Shown in pieces: positions 55,891 through 64,000 of a stretch of 64,000 bases of DNA (positions within the stretch are counted from its first letter, which is position 1; each line of letters starts with the position of its first letter). Origin of the DNA: Trichormus sp. NMC-1 (GTDB taxonomy: Bacteria; Cyanobacteriota; Cyanobacteriia; Cyanobacteriales; Nostocaceae); contig NZ_LZQD01000007.1 in assembly GCF_001858025.1 (NCBI RefSeq), positions 1 to 64,000 of the forward strand. The letters run 5' to 3'. A program made the translations under genes and the position numbers. The notes under the pieces are model-generated. The model was not told the DNA's origin, did no database searches, and saw nothing but the letters and a program-made list of their open reading frames with translations.

Positions 55891-56933
55891 TCAAAATAAT
55901 TAAAAAAAATTAGCTGATGCAAATGCCACAGCAAATATTTTAAGAAAAGTAAAGGCAACGTTGGGATTAAATCTCGATATAGTCTATAGGGGCGCTTTGA
56001 CTACGCATTTAAGAGTCCGTTTTTGGGCTTTTTCAGAATCCCCGTGTCTTTAGACCGGGGAGTGTCAACTATTTCTCGCCTTTCATGATGAAATATAGCT
56101 AAATCTTATTATAAAGTTTTATCTGTTTAAAAATTTATATTAAACAAAATTTTTGCTTTATATTTTCTTAATAATTAATTGAGAATTATTTTTAATTAGC
56201 AACGCTATTGCAATACTTTCAGCGATCTGCTATGATTTAGAGGAATTCGTAAAATCCATTATTATGTCTATTTTTAGTATTTAGTTGTAAGCATGAGATA
56301 GAAAGCCTTAATATATAAGTCTTTCAGGAATCATCAAAAATAAACTATACAAAACTTAACCAATTAATCAGGGGTTACAAAAACAAATTTTGCCAAACAT
56401 TCGATGCTGTTTTTTGATGGCTAGAAGTTTTGATATTGACAAAAAAGATAAATTGTGGTAGTTAAACCGCCTGAGCATTTAGTAACTAGCTGGGAAAACG
56501 TTCGTCGAGGGAAGCTAAGGTAGCGCCGGCGATTTCAGCTAAGATGCTAATGAGACGATAGAGAGCGATACCTTTTATGTGGAACGCTACGCGTTGGCGC
56601 AGCCTGTCCGTAGGACTTACGGTCAATCAATTTTGGATTTACGATTTTGGATTTTGGATTTACTCCACCCTCAAGTGTGGAGCTTGAGGATTTTAGATCG
56701 GCGATTTTGGATTAATTCCGCCCTGAAGGGGCGGGGCTTGTACCGAAAATTCCCAATCCAAAATCTAAAATTTAAAATCTAAAATTTTCGGTTAGCTATC
56801 TCTTCGAGTCCCGTAAGGGATACGCTATCGCTTATATCACATCGAAGTTTTTTATCGTTTGCGGGTGAGCGATAACATTTTTATGACTCCTGATTTTTGG
56901 GTAATTCTTAACCCGGAAAACAACAGTAAAAAC
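55891..56933. repeat. Repeat-rich spacer of about 1 kb
   Basis: This stretch contains a CCCCG...CGGGG hairpin (56040-56060), a copy of the 3' end of the flippase-like gene (56499-56569), a repeat ending near 56614 (AACGCTACGCGTTGGCGCAGCC), and AT-rich heptamer-like repeats (GATTTTGGATT, AAATCTAAA) at about 56620-56790. The rest is AT-rich with no gene recognised. Confidence 0.6.
56499..56569 (-). pseudogene. Copied 3' end of the flippase-like gene
   Basis: 71 bases match 58528-58598 with one difference (base 56561 against 58590). In the minus-strand frame it encodes the end ...ATLASLDER, but then FPS and stop, rather than LAN and stop. Beyond the match the sequences diverge abruptly. It is either a remnant of a paralogue or a copied fragment. 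The copy is in the same orientation, about 2 kb away. Confidence 0.7.
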
Positions 56934-57572
56934 TTAGACAATATGCTCCCTGAACTCGTTGTGCAGTGTTTGAAGAGCGATTTCTAGGTATTTCCAGTGT
57001 ATCCACCCTACATATCCTCCATAGACACATTTTCCTGAACGATCAGTAATAAAAACATGATCAACGCCTGCATGGTTTTTCCAGGTGTTAATGGTTACGC
57101 CATTTTTGAAAACGAGATGAGGATGAGACTTAGAAAAATCTGTTTTGTTCGCATCAGTTATGCCCTGCACTCTTTGTAGTTGATTGATAAGCTGCATAAC
57201 TGTGGGTTTACTTGCATCCCTTACAACGTTTACCTCTATTGATGCAATGATATATTCCTTTCCCCCTATGATGTACAGACCTCGTTTTGAATACGAACCA
57301 GCGATCGCTCCATCTACATAAAACTCGAATCTTCCCAGCCACTCATACTTTCCATTCACCAACCTTAAGGGATCATCTTTGATAGAGTTTGTGTTAACAA
57401 CGAGTGTGATGATATTAATACCCTTACAAAGGGATGGAGTAATATCAATGCTTGCTCCTGCTTTGAGTGCAAAATGCCGATCATTTACATTGATATGTCC
57501 TGTATCCCGTACCTCAACTAAACTTACTTGTACAAAACTTATATCGCTTATCGAGATAGTGTTGGTTGCCAT
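56934..57572 (-). CDS. Hypothetical protein
   Basis: A 212-residue soluble protein with a strongly beta-strand-like N-terminal half (SISDISFVQVSLVEVRDTGHINVNDRHFALKAG...LGRFEFYVDGAIAGSYSKRGLYIIGGKEYIIASIEVNV). The C-terminal half has helix-loop segments and TWKNHAGVDHVFITDRSGKCVYGGYVGW. No signal peptide was seen. No family recognised. It lies 63 bases downstream of the Uma2 gene on the same strand, so it could share a transcript. Confidence 0.55.
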   Translation of the reverse strand: MATNTISISDISFVQVSLVEVRDTGHINVNDRHFALKAGASIDITPSLCKGINIITLVVNTNSIKDDPLRLVNGKYEWLGRFEFYVDGAIAGSYSKRGLYIIGGKEYIIASIEVNVVRDASKPTVMQLINQLQRVQGITDANKTDFSKSHPHLVFKNGVTINTWKNHAGVDHVFITDRSGKCVYGGYVGWIHWKYLEIALQTLHNEFREHIV

Positions 57573-57635
57573 ATTTCATACCTTAAAAGGGTTAGTTCTA
57601 GAGTATTTTCTGCTGGTGTTTTGTTTTATGTTTTA

Positions 57636-58217
57636 TTACCCGTTCTCTGGTTCAAGGGTTAAACCGCGATAGACTTGCTCAATGGGGAAACTGAGATTGA
57701 TGCTCTTTAGTTCAATGATGTCGCCTTCTCCATAATTAATAATCATCCATTGTCCTGCATCATTTTTGTGATACAGGTCGATTTCGATGCTGGTGGAACT
57801 AACCAATAGGTAATCTTTCAATACGGGGTTATTTTGATACATTCTGAACTTGCTACCGCGATCGTAGGCTTCGGTAGTTTTGGAGAGAACTTCAACGATT
57901 AAGCAGGGATAGGTAAAATAGTTGGAAGTATTTTTATCTCGTTCATCGCAAGTTACACTCGCATCTGGATGGGTATAGTTATTCGTCTCGACAATATTCA
58001 CCTTGATATCAGAATTCCCAGTTATACAACCACTATTCTCTAAATGGGCATCAAACATGGAGGTGAAGCGGATAGCAATACGACCGTGGTTGACGCTACC
58101 GCCGCTCATGGCATAAACTTGACCGTCGATCAGTTCGTGTTTTTCTAGTTGCTTTTCTTCCCAAGTGAAATATTCTTCGGGGGTTAGGTTGGGGAAATTT
58201 TCTTTGGCTACGATCAT
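57636..58217 (-). CDS. Uma2 family (DUF820) putative endonuclease
   Basis: A 193-residue protein, second of this family in the window: NLTPEEYFTWEEKQLEKHELIDGQVYAMSGGS, THPDASVTCDERDK (Asp), CLIVEVLSKTTEAYDRGSKFRMYQ (Glu and Lys region). It is less than half identical to the first copy. Role uncertain. Confidence 0.9.
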   Translation of the reverse strand: MIVAKENFPNLTPEEYFTWEEKQLEKHELIDGQVYAMSGGSVNHGRIAIRFTSMFDAHLENSGCITGNSDIKVNIVETNNYTHPDASVTCDERDKNTSNYFTYPCLIVEVLSKTTEAYDRGSKFRMYQNNPVLKDYLLVSSTSIEIDLYHKNDAGQWMIINYGEGDIIELKSINLSFPIEQVYRGLTLEPENG

Positions 58218-58514
58218 GGTGGAGTTAGTTCCTGTGTAGAGAAATTGGTGGTATTACCTTATTTTAGACAAACATTTTTTGGAGTAAGCCTTTTTTATAC
58301 TGCAAACGGTTCATAATTTAACCAAATATGGAACCCCTCTCCAAACCTCTCCCCGTACCTCTCCATAACCCTCTCCTAAGAGGAGAGGGAAAAGGAATAA
58401 CATTTAATACTGGAGAGGCTTAGAACTTAGCTTTTTCATTACTAAAAGGTAAAGTTCCTAACCGTTTTGAGTATAAATTGTTCGGTTTGGTTGATTTGGC
58501 GTTTTCAGCAAGCC
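58218..58514. repeat. Spacer with C/T-rich hairpin repeat
   Basis: 297 bases. A CCCTCTCC-type repeat runs from about 58332 to 58395, ending in a perfect hairpin (CCCTCTCCT-AAG-AGGAGAGGG, 58369-58389). The sequence is similar in flavour to the repeats in priA and between the kdp genes, but pyrimidine-rich. No gene was seen. Confidence 0.6.
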
Positions 58515-59432
58515 CTAATTAGCAAGGCGTTCGTCGAGGGAAGCTAAGGTAGCGCCGGCGATTTCAGCTAAGATGCTAATGAGACGATAAAGAGCGATCG
58601 CACTAATTACTAAAGCGGTGGGGAAGTGATACTGTAAAATTGTCAGTGCTGTAGCTTCAAACACGCCGATTCCACCAGGCGCACCGGGAACAACCAAACC
58701 TAAAACCCAAGCAAAACTAAAAGCACCCAGTAATAAAGGAATGTGGCTCAAGTTTAACGAACCCAGAGCAAACATAGTTAATATAAAACCAGTTCCACGC
58801 AGTCCTAGAAACACCAATTCTCCCAACAAAGGTCTTAGAGGATAGCGTTTAATATTTAAACTACTAATAGGCTGATTTTCAGAATTAGATTTTTTGGATT
58901 TTAATCTATATAAAAAGCGAATTGCTGGATTCAAAACCCAAGGATGAACCGCACCAAGTACCACAACTAAACTCAGCAATTGCAGAATTTGTAACCCCAA
59001 ATTAGTATTATTAACTGCAAATTGACTACCGAATAAAACAATAATAATTAAAGCCGCTGCAAGCATGAGTAAAGGTTCTAGCAAAACGCTTAAAATCGCT
59101 TTACCAGCAGATACATTAGCATTTTTAGCCGCCAAAATTCGTCCATAGTAATGCCAGACATTACCAGGTAAATACTTAGCAATATTCGTTTTTAGATAAA
59201 CTTGGATAAATTGAGCAGATGATACAGGTTGATTTAACTCTTGCAACACCCAAGTCCATATCCAACCAGCCCATGTGTGTGCAAGTAAAGTTACACCTGT
59301 AGCAATTGCTAAAATTGCCCATCCTGCCGCATCAATACGGATAGAAGTTACTTCTAGCCAATTATCCTTCAGTGCTTTTCCTAAAAAAAACAGCGTTCCC
59401 CCCAAAATAAACCAACGTAAAATTTTCTTCAT
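58515..59432 (-). CDS. Lysylphosphatidylglycerol-synthase-TM / UPF0104 family membrane protein
   Basis: A 305-residue polytopic membrane protein with about eight spans: WFILGGTLFFLGKAL, WAILAIATGVTLLAHTWAGWIWTWVL, ILSVLLEPLLMLAAALIIIVLF, then PLLLGAFSFAWVLGLVVPGAPGGIGVFEATALTIL. The GAPGGIGVFE motif is typical of the aglR/MprF-like flippase family. It might flip or transfer lipids. The last 71 bases are duplicated at 56499-56569. Substrate unknown. Confidence 0.85.
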   Translation of the reverse strand: MKKILRWFILGGTLFFLGKALKDNWLEVTSIRIDAAGWAILAIATGVTLLAHTWAGWIWTWVLQELNQPVSSAQFIQVYLKTNIAKYLPGNVWHYYGRILAAKNANVSAGKAILSVLLEPLLMLAAALIIIVLFGSQFAVNNTNLGLQILQLLSLVVVLGAVHPWVLNPAIRFLYRLKSKKSNSENQPISSLNIKRYPLRPLLGELVFLGLRGTGFILTMFALGSLNLSHIPLLLGAFSFAWVLGLVVPGAPGGIGVFEATALTILQYHFPTALVISAIALYRLISILAEIAGATLASLDERLAN

Positions 59433-59663
59433 TATTTTGATTATTTGTGGAATTTAATGATTAAATTGCCCAAAATAATTATATTAAATAATCTCTCTCT
59501 CTAGTTAGATAAAATTAGAATTTTCTCAGAAGTAAAATGTAACCTACGCTAGAGGTTGCTGTAGTTATATTCTTTTAAAATTGGTAGGCGTTGTTGATGT
59601 TAATAACTTTAGTTTTTGGCGAAAACGACGATTTGAAGTTTAATCCTGGATAAGGAGGAGTAA

Positions 59664-60230
59664 GTGAAAAGTTTGATAAATTTCTTGAAAAAGCTGCAAA
59701 TACGCCAGATTTTAACTATCTTTTTAGCAGGAATATTGTTGATAGTTAGCACGGCTTGTAGCGGAGTAAATGCTCAAGGTGAAAATCCCAAAAATACTCC
59801 TGTACAAGCAAGTGGAGCAAATAATCCTTATAAGAGTGGTAGCGACAAATATACAAACTTGCGAATGTCTACAGACCCAAAAGTAACTACTGAATCCAGG
59901 AAGTCAGAAGATGATCAAGCTAGTTTACCTTTCAATTCACAATTATTAATAGCCGCCCATAAAGAATCAGAAATTCTTTATCCTGGGGGAGAAACACCTG
60001 CCGGTAGAGTTAAGAAAGAGGCAGAATTACCAAGAATCACAAAAGAAGAATTCAAACATCCTGAACCAGGTGGATTAATTCAGCGCGAACCAGATTTAGG
60101 AACTCGCATTCAAAAGCGAATAGAAACTGTAACAGAGTCAGTGGAAAAAGCTTCAGAATTTTTACAAGAAAAAGCAGATGAAGCAAGTGCTAGACCTGAA
60201 TTACAAAAAAATCCAGCCGTAGGCAAATAG
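59664..60230 (+). CDS. Lipoprotein-like protein, first of a pair
   Basis: A 188-residue secreted protein starting at GTG 59664, right after a strong AAGGAGGAG site (about 59650-59658). The N-terminus IRQILTIFLAGILLIVSTAC has a cysteine at residue 33, a near-lipobox. The mature part (GVNAQGENPKNTPVQASGANNPYKSGSDKYTNLRMSTDPKVTT) is hydrophilic and disordered, with a predicted helix ESVEKASEFLQEKADEAS. The pattern suggests a cyanobacterial family (possibly DUF6658) but this is not verified. The next gene is 40 bases downstream and has a similar layout. Confidence 0.7.
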   Translation: MKSLINFLKKLQIRQILTIFLAGILLIVSTACSGVNAQGENPKNTPVQASGANNPYKSGSDKYTNLRMSTDPKVTTESRKSEDDQASLPFNSQLLIAAHKESEILYPGGETPAGRVKKEAELPRITKEEFKHPEPGGLIQREPDLGTRIQKRIETVTESVEKASEFLQEKADEASARPELQKNPAVGK

Positions 60231-60270
60231 GATTTTATTTTTTTGTCAGACAACATACAAGGAGAAGAAA

Positions 60271-60798
60271 ATGAAAAGAGTAATTATTAGTTTGCAGAAT
60301 CTGCGCCCACTGAGAATTTTAACAGTATTTTTGGCAGCAAGTTTTCTGTTTTTAGCACAAGCTTGTAATCGTCCCACCATAGCCGGACAACCACCCCAAC
60401 CAGCAGGACAACCACCGAATGTTCAGCAATATAATCCCACTACAGATTATACTATTCCTCCCTATGAAGGGGGAATTAACAACTTTAGTGATGTAGATCC
60501 CAGAGCGAAAAAATCAGAAAAAGCAGCCAAAGAAAGAGCAGATGAGCTAATAGAAAATGCTCAGAGAAACGTTGAAACCAAGGGAATTGATAGTACTGAG
60601 CAATATGTTCGCAATTATCGTTCAGGAACACCCTTTGGTGAAAGAGTAAAAAACTTAGGTGAAGATGTAGGAAGTTCGGCGGAAGAATTGCGAGAAGGTG
60701 TAACCAGGGGGACTCAACGAGGAGTAGAAAATCTTCAGGAAAATGTTGGAAATGCTGCTAAAGGATTGACACAGAATGTGCAGCGCGGCACTGATTAA
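60271..60798 (+). CDS. Lipoprotein-like protein, second of a pair
   Basis: A 175-residue secreted protein: LRPLRILTVFLAASFLFLAQAC (lipobox-like cysteine at about residue 32), then a Pro/Gln-rich segment (PPQPAGQPPNVQQYNPTTDYTIPPYEGG) and a helical C-terminus (RGTQRGVENLQENVGNAAKGLTQNVQRG), which resembles late-embryogenesis-type amphipathic repeats. It is likely co-transcribed with the preceding gene and shares the N-terminal pattern, so the two may have arisen by duplication. Function unknown. Confidence 0.7.
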   Translation: MKRVIISLQNLRPLRILTVFLAASFLFLAQACNRPTIAGQPPQPAGQPPNVQQYNPTTDYTIPPYEGGINNFSDVDPRAKKSEKAAKERADELIENAQRNVETKGIDSTEQYVRNYRSGTPFGERVKNLGEDVGSSAEELREGVTRGTQRGVENLQENVGNAAKGLTQNVQRGTD

Positions 60799-60891
60799 AT
60801 ATAATTCACCTTAATTCCCGATTTTAGGGTGGATATTAACCACCCTATGATGATTAAAGAATGCCCTAATTAACCAACACCAACAAATAAA

Positions 60892-60930
60892 TTATCTGCG
60901 TTTATCTGCGTTTATCTGCGTTTATCTGCG
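60892..60930. repeat. Four copies of TTTATCTGCG at the larC end
   Basis: The ten-base unit is repeated four times from 60892 to 60930. On the minus strand the first copies form the final codons of larC (…KKTADKRR stop). The repeat thus defines the LarC C-terminus. Confidence 0.85.
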
Positions 60931-62228
60931 GTTTTTTTATCATATTTTTTCTCCAAATACCAAGTCTGTAAAGCTAGGCGTTGAACTTCCAGCCAGGGAA
61001 TATTATGTTTTCGTGCTAAATCTGCACAATCTTCGTATTCGGGCTGCACATTAGTAATATTCTTTTCTTTCTTTTCTGCTGTTTTGTCTTTCCAAGCCAC
61101 TTTAATACGCACCATGCCATAAGGTGTTTCCACTTGTTGAATTTCCCGTTGTAAAATATGGCGTTGTCCAGAAATTCGACGAATTCCTAAAGTAGTAGTT
61201 TCGCGGAATAAAACCTCTTCACAACTGGCCAATTGTGCTGGATGACAAATGACGGTTAACAAAATCCCTGGACGAGATTTTTTCATTCCTATTGGTTGAG
61301 TAAAGACATCCACCGCACCAGCTGCGAATAAAGCCTCAAACACATAACCAACAGCTTGGGGATTTAAGTCATCAATTTGGGTTTCTAGTACAGAAATTGT
61401 TTCTAAATTTGGACTAGTATCCGCAAAATCAGGAATATTTGTCTGTAAATTCGTAGTTTCACCGAGCCAGAGGCGTAGTATATTGGGGATGGGTAAGTCA
61501 AGGGAACCTGCTCCTAGTCCCACTTTTTGGAGGGTAATTGGCGGTGGTGAACCAAAACTTCTTGCTAACGTAGTAGCGATCGCAGCCCCGGTCGGTGTCA
61601 CCAGTTCTCTGTCAATACCGTTGCTATAAACTGGACAACTCCGCATTTCCCAAAGTTTTAATACTGCGGGTACAGGTACTGCCATTTGACCATGTGCAGC
61701 CCGAACAGTTCCCCCACCAGTCGGAAATGGTGAGCAGTATAGAAGGGGTAATCCTTCCTGATTGCTGTCGATACCCAACCAATCTAACCCCAAGCAAGTA
61801 CCGACAATATCCACAATCGCGTCTACAGCACCCACTTCATGGAAATGAACTTTTTCAGGTTCAATGCCGTGGACAGCCCCTTCTGCCAATGCTAACTGGC
61901 GGAATACAGCTAAACTCCAAGCTTCCGCCTGTGATGGCAACTTGGCTTTGAGAATCATCTTCTCTATTTCTGGTAAGTGGCGACCATGTTGATGATTGTG
62001 TTCGTGGTGATGGTGGTGATGGTGATGTAATAAATCTACATGGATTTTGGTTGCTTGCTGAGTTTGACGATGAACAAGTTCTGCCCGTAATTGGTATTCT
62101 TGCTCAATTCCCAAATTGTTGAGTTTTGCCACTAAATACTCTACGGGAACACCTAGACTTACTAAGGAACCCAGGCACATATCACCGGAAATACCCGTTG
62201 GACATTGAAGATAAGCGATTTTATTCAT
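60912..62228 (-). CDS. larC: Nickel pincer cofactor biosynthesis protein LarC
   Basis: A 438-residue protein. LarC inserts nickel to complete the pincer cofactor of lactate racemase. The N-terminus IAYLQCPTGISGDMCLGSL is the family signature. Residues 68-84 are histidine-rich (HHHHHHHHEHNHQHGRH), a nickel-loading tract. LARKHNIPWLEVQRLALQTWY closes the domain. Both parts that some species encode as two frames are fused here. larA, larB and larE are not adjacent. It is transcribed away from the heptamer array, whose end lies 22 bases from its start. Confidence 0.92.
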   Translation of the reverse strand: MNKIAYLQCPTGISGDMCLGSLVSLGVPVEYLVAKLNNLGIEQEYQLRAELVHRQTQQATKIHVDLLHHHHHHHHEHNHQHGRHLPEIEKMILKAKLPSQAEAWSLAVFRQLALAEGAVHGIEPEKVHFHEVGAVDAIVDIVGTCLGLDWLGIDSNQEGLPLLYCSPFPTGGGTVRAAHGQMAVPVPAVLKLWEMRSCPVYSNGIDRELVTPTGAAIATTLARSFGSPPPITLQKVGLGAGSLDLPIPNILRLWLGETTNLQTNIPDFADTSPNLETISVLETQIDDLNPQAVGYVFEALFAAGAVDVFTQPIGMKKSRPGILLTVICHPAQLASCEEVLFRETTTLGIRRISGQRHILQREIQQVETPYGMVRIKVAWKDKTAEKKEKNITNVQPEYEDCADLARKHNIPWLEVQRLALQTWYLEKKYDKKTADKRR

Positions 62229-62250
62229 AAATTAGTCATTGGTTATTAGT

Positions 62251-62677
62251 CATTGGTCATTGGTCATTGGTCATTGGTCATTGGTCATTGGTCATTGGTC
62301 ATTGGTCATTGGTCATTGGTCATTGGTCATTGGTCATTGGTCATTGGTCATTGGTCATTGGTCATTGGTCATTGGTCACTCCCCTTCTCCGCGTCACCGT
62401 GTCTCCCCTTCTCCGCGTCACCGCGTCTCTCCCTCCCCGTCATTGGTCATTGGTCATTGGTCATTGGTCATTGGTCATTGGTCATTGGTCATTGGTCATT
62501 GGTCATTGGTCATTGGTCATTGGTCATTGGTCATTGGTCATTGGTCATTGGTCATTGGTCATTGGTCATTGGTCATTGGTCATTGGTCATTGGTCATTGG
62601 TCATTGGTCATTGGTCATTGGTCATTGGTCATTGGTCATTGGTCATTGGTCATTGGTCATTGGTCATTGGTCATTGG
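62251..62677. repeat. Two large arrays of the TTGGTCA heptamer (STRR)
   Basis: Array 1 (62251-62378) has about 18 units and array 2 (62439-62677) about 34 units of TTGGTCA/ATTGGTC. Between them (62379-62438) is a degenerate CTCCCCTTCTCCGCGTCACCG-type repeat, with another copy after array 2 (62695-62740). The heptamer has no stop in any plus frame, so long open frames run through it, all reading the peptide VIGHWSL. These are not thought to be genes. They fill the divergent spacer between larC and the Sua5-like gene. Confidence 0.92.
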
Positions 62678-62796
62678 AGAAAAACCAATACCCAATCCCC
62701 GTGTCTCCCCTTCTCCGCGTCACCGCGTCCCCTTCCTCCCATTGTTACTATTTTCCTGCCAATGCAAAAGCCCCAATCTCAACCTCAGCATCTTTT

Positions 62797-63456
62797 ATGG
62801 CAAAAATTTTCACAATTCATCCTGATAATCCTCAAAACCGCCGAATAGATGAAATAAAGTTGGCGCTCTCTAGTGGCGCTATCATGCTCTACCCGACTGA
62901 TACAGTCTATGCAATTGGTTGTGATTTGAATGCCAAGTCGGCGGTGGAAAGAGTGCGACAAATCAAGCAGTTAGCGAATGATAAACCACTGACCTTTTTA
63001 TGTCCCTCGCTTTCTAATGTGGCGACTTATGCCTTCGTAAGTGATACAGCCTATCGGATTATGAAGCGTTTGATACCAGGAAGCTACACGTTTTTGCTAC
63101 CTGCTACCAAGTTAGTACCGCGACTGGTACAAAATCCCAAGCGTAAAACGACGGGAATTCGAGTGCCAAATCATATTGTCTGTTTGGCATTGCTGGAAGC
63201 GTTAGAAAATCCGATTATTTCCACTTCGGCACATTTACCACCAAATGATGTAGAGGATGGAATATTTGGAGTTAATCCAGATTCTATTCTGTCGCGGGTA
63301 GAGCTATTTGACCGTTTGGATAACTTGGTAGATATTATTATAGACACGGGCGAAGAGCCGACTTCTGAAGTGTCTACCATTTTAGACTTGACGGATGAAG
63401 AACCAGTAATTACACGGAGGGGGTTAGGTTGGGAAGCAGCAGCAGCTTGGGTATAA
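62797..63456 (+). CDS. Sua5/YciO/YrdC family protein
   Basis: A 219-residue protein from ATG 62797 (MAKIFTIHPDNPQNRRIDEIKLALSSG), chosen because the family begins here; upstream codons lie in the heptamer array. Sua5/YrdC proteins make threonylcarbamoyl-AMP for tRNA t6A. Conserved features are GGxIMLYPTDTVYAIGCD-type loop (SGAIMLYPTDTVYAIG), KPLTFLCP, RRLIPGSYTFLLPA and GIRVPNH. It lacks a Sua5 C-terminal domain, so it is closer to YciO/YrdC. Whether it is the TsaC of this organism or a paralogue is undetermined. Confidence 0.88.
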   Translation: MAKIFTIHPDNPQNRRIDEIKLALSSGAIMLYPTDTVYAIGCDLNAKSAVERVRQIKQLANDKPLTFLCPSLSNVATYAFVSDTAYRIMKRLIPGSYTFLLPATKLVPRLVQNPKRKTTGIRVPNHIVCLALLEALENPIISTSAHLPPNDVEDGIFGVNPDSILSRVELFDRLDNLVDIIIDTGEEPTSEVSTILDLTDEEPVITRRGLGWEAAAAWV

Positions 63457-63823
63457 TAAGAGAGCTTTACAAGTGCAATCATCTGTTTCGGAAATTGTGA
63501 TAAACATACTCCAGTTTTGAAATTTTCCCACTCACAGGCTCTGGGAGCGCGGAACACGGGATGGCGAAAAATCTGGGCATTCCCATGCTTTAGATTAGTT
63601 TTCCCACTCCACCAAGACCTATGTCTTAAATTTGATCTAGTTGCTGATAAAAAAAGCGACACAATTGACAGGCCCTTAACTTTTGAAATTTCCTACAGTC
63701 TTATAGGTGAGCAATACCTGTGGTGGGTCTTGGTAAATATTAGCAAGATTCTCCAGTTAGAACTGGCCTTAAGTACTGTGTCTGCGTTTTAGTTAAGGTG
63801 CAATACCAATTTCAGGAAAAGTC
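63457..63823. other. Spacer, no recognised gene
   Basis: 367 bases. A plus-strand open frame at 63517-63792 gives no recognisable protein. No RNA gene or repeat was identified, though 63540-63600 has a GC-rich, structured look. Confidence 0.35.
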
Positions 63824-64000
63824 ATGAAAGCTAACCTCGTCAATCTGCCAAATTCTACACCTGCTTTTGACACCGATGTTTCGACCGAAGACTTATCAGA
63901 TGGTAACACTGATAGTTTAGTACAACTGCTAGGTCAGGAATTGCAGACTCAAGTTAAAGCTTCTGTTGGGTGTGTGCAAGCTATAGCCGAGCGCATAGCC
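63824..64000 (+). CDS. Start of a gene, truncated by the window end
   Basis: The frame from ATG 63824 begins MKANLVNLPNSTPAFDTDVS and continues to base 64000 without a stop. The first 59 residues are polar and acidic, then LVQLLGQELQTQVKASVGCVQAIAERIA suggests a helical region. No domain is recognisable in the visible part. A ribosome binding site (CAGGAAAA) lies upstream. Confidence 0.6.
   Translation, partial: MKANLVNLPNSTPAFDTDVSTEDLSDGNTDSLVQLLGQELQTQVKASVGCVQAIAERIA

Noticed and set aside
62239-62848. Three long open frames through the heptamer array
   Set aside because: The heptamer lacks stop codons in every plus frame, so these frames are artefacts of the repeat. Each gives VIGHWSL repeats and only one joins the real Sua5-like gene.
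63517-63792. A 91-residue frame near the window end
   Set aside because: The translation matches no family that I recognise, and it has no ribosome binding site. Kept only as a spacer note.
1-64000. CRISPR array
   Set aside because: No regularly spaced repeats with unique spacers were found. The tandem repeats are direct heptamers or palindromes without spacers.

Overview
The window is chromosomal DNA of a filamentous, heterocyst-forming-type cyanobacterium (order Nostocales; the genus cannot be fixed from this stretch). Evidence: the HIP1 octamer GCGATCGC recurs throughout; photosynthetic genes are present (petG, petJ cytochrome c6, cytM, ndhL, nblA); tRNA-Leu(UAA) carries the classical cyanobacterial group I intron; the kdp genes have the short KdpD and small KdpF/G subunit known from Anabaena; and intergenic DNA is full of heptanucleotide tandem repeats (STRR) and small palindromes typical of Nostocales.

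Layout. 0-9 kb: TPR protein, cytM, petG, rsmD, hisH, then a decayed zone (3.5-5.5 kb) with an ISAs1-type insertion sequence remnant that cuts off a peptidase C15 gene, then a DUF3370 protein, a Uma2 nuclease and a ROK sugar kinase. 9-16 kb: an orphan DppC-type permease, a TonB-dependent receptor with its TonB protein, a TPR protein and petJ. 16-21.5 kb: GNAT acetyltransferase, a group 2 sigma factor (SigC-like) and PriA. 21.6-35 kb: a potassium-transport island with two complete Kdp P-type ATPases, kdpABFCD on the minus strand and kdpABC on the plus strand, flanking a histidine kinase and a NarL-type response regulator. 35-46.6 kb: anmK, two signalling genes, nblA, a PP2C/ABC1-kinase pair, pyrB, thioredoxin and mgtE. 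47-49.2 kb: methionine salvage genes mtnC, mtnB, mtnD. 49.4-55.2 kb: a captured copy of part of mgtE, a second Ser/Thr kinase, trpA, DUF3007 and ndhL. 55.5-64 kb: the intron-containing tRNA-Leu, a repeat-rich 1 kb spacer, a second Uma2 protein, a flippase-like membrane protein, two lipoprotein-like proteins, larC and a Sua5/YrdC protein separated by a large heptamer array, and the start of a gene that runs off the end.

Most interesting observations. (1) petJ and the TonB-dependent receptor share an 18/20-identical motif of three TGTC/GACA half-sites at similar distances from their starts, suggesting one regulator (a copper-type switch is the natural guess) controls both. (2) A 340-base segment of mgtE, identical by eye, is duplicated 3.2 kb away and bracketed by inverted repeats next to TA dinucleotides, like a bacterial Pack-MITE. 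(3) The mgtE leader can fold its Shine-Dalgarno sequence into a long hairpin. (4) Palindromic repeats have inserted in frame into PriA and MtnB, adding peptide to essential or metabolic enzymes. (5) Nearly every spacer of the two kdp operons contains a different dispersed repeat. No CRISPR array, prophage or complete mobile element was seen.
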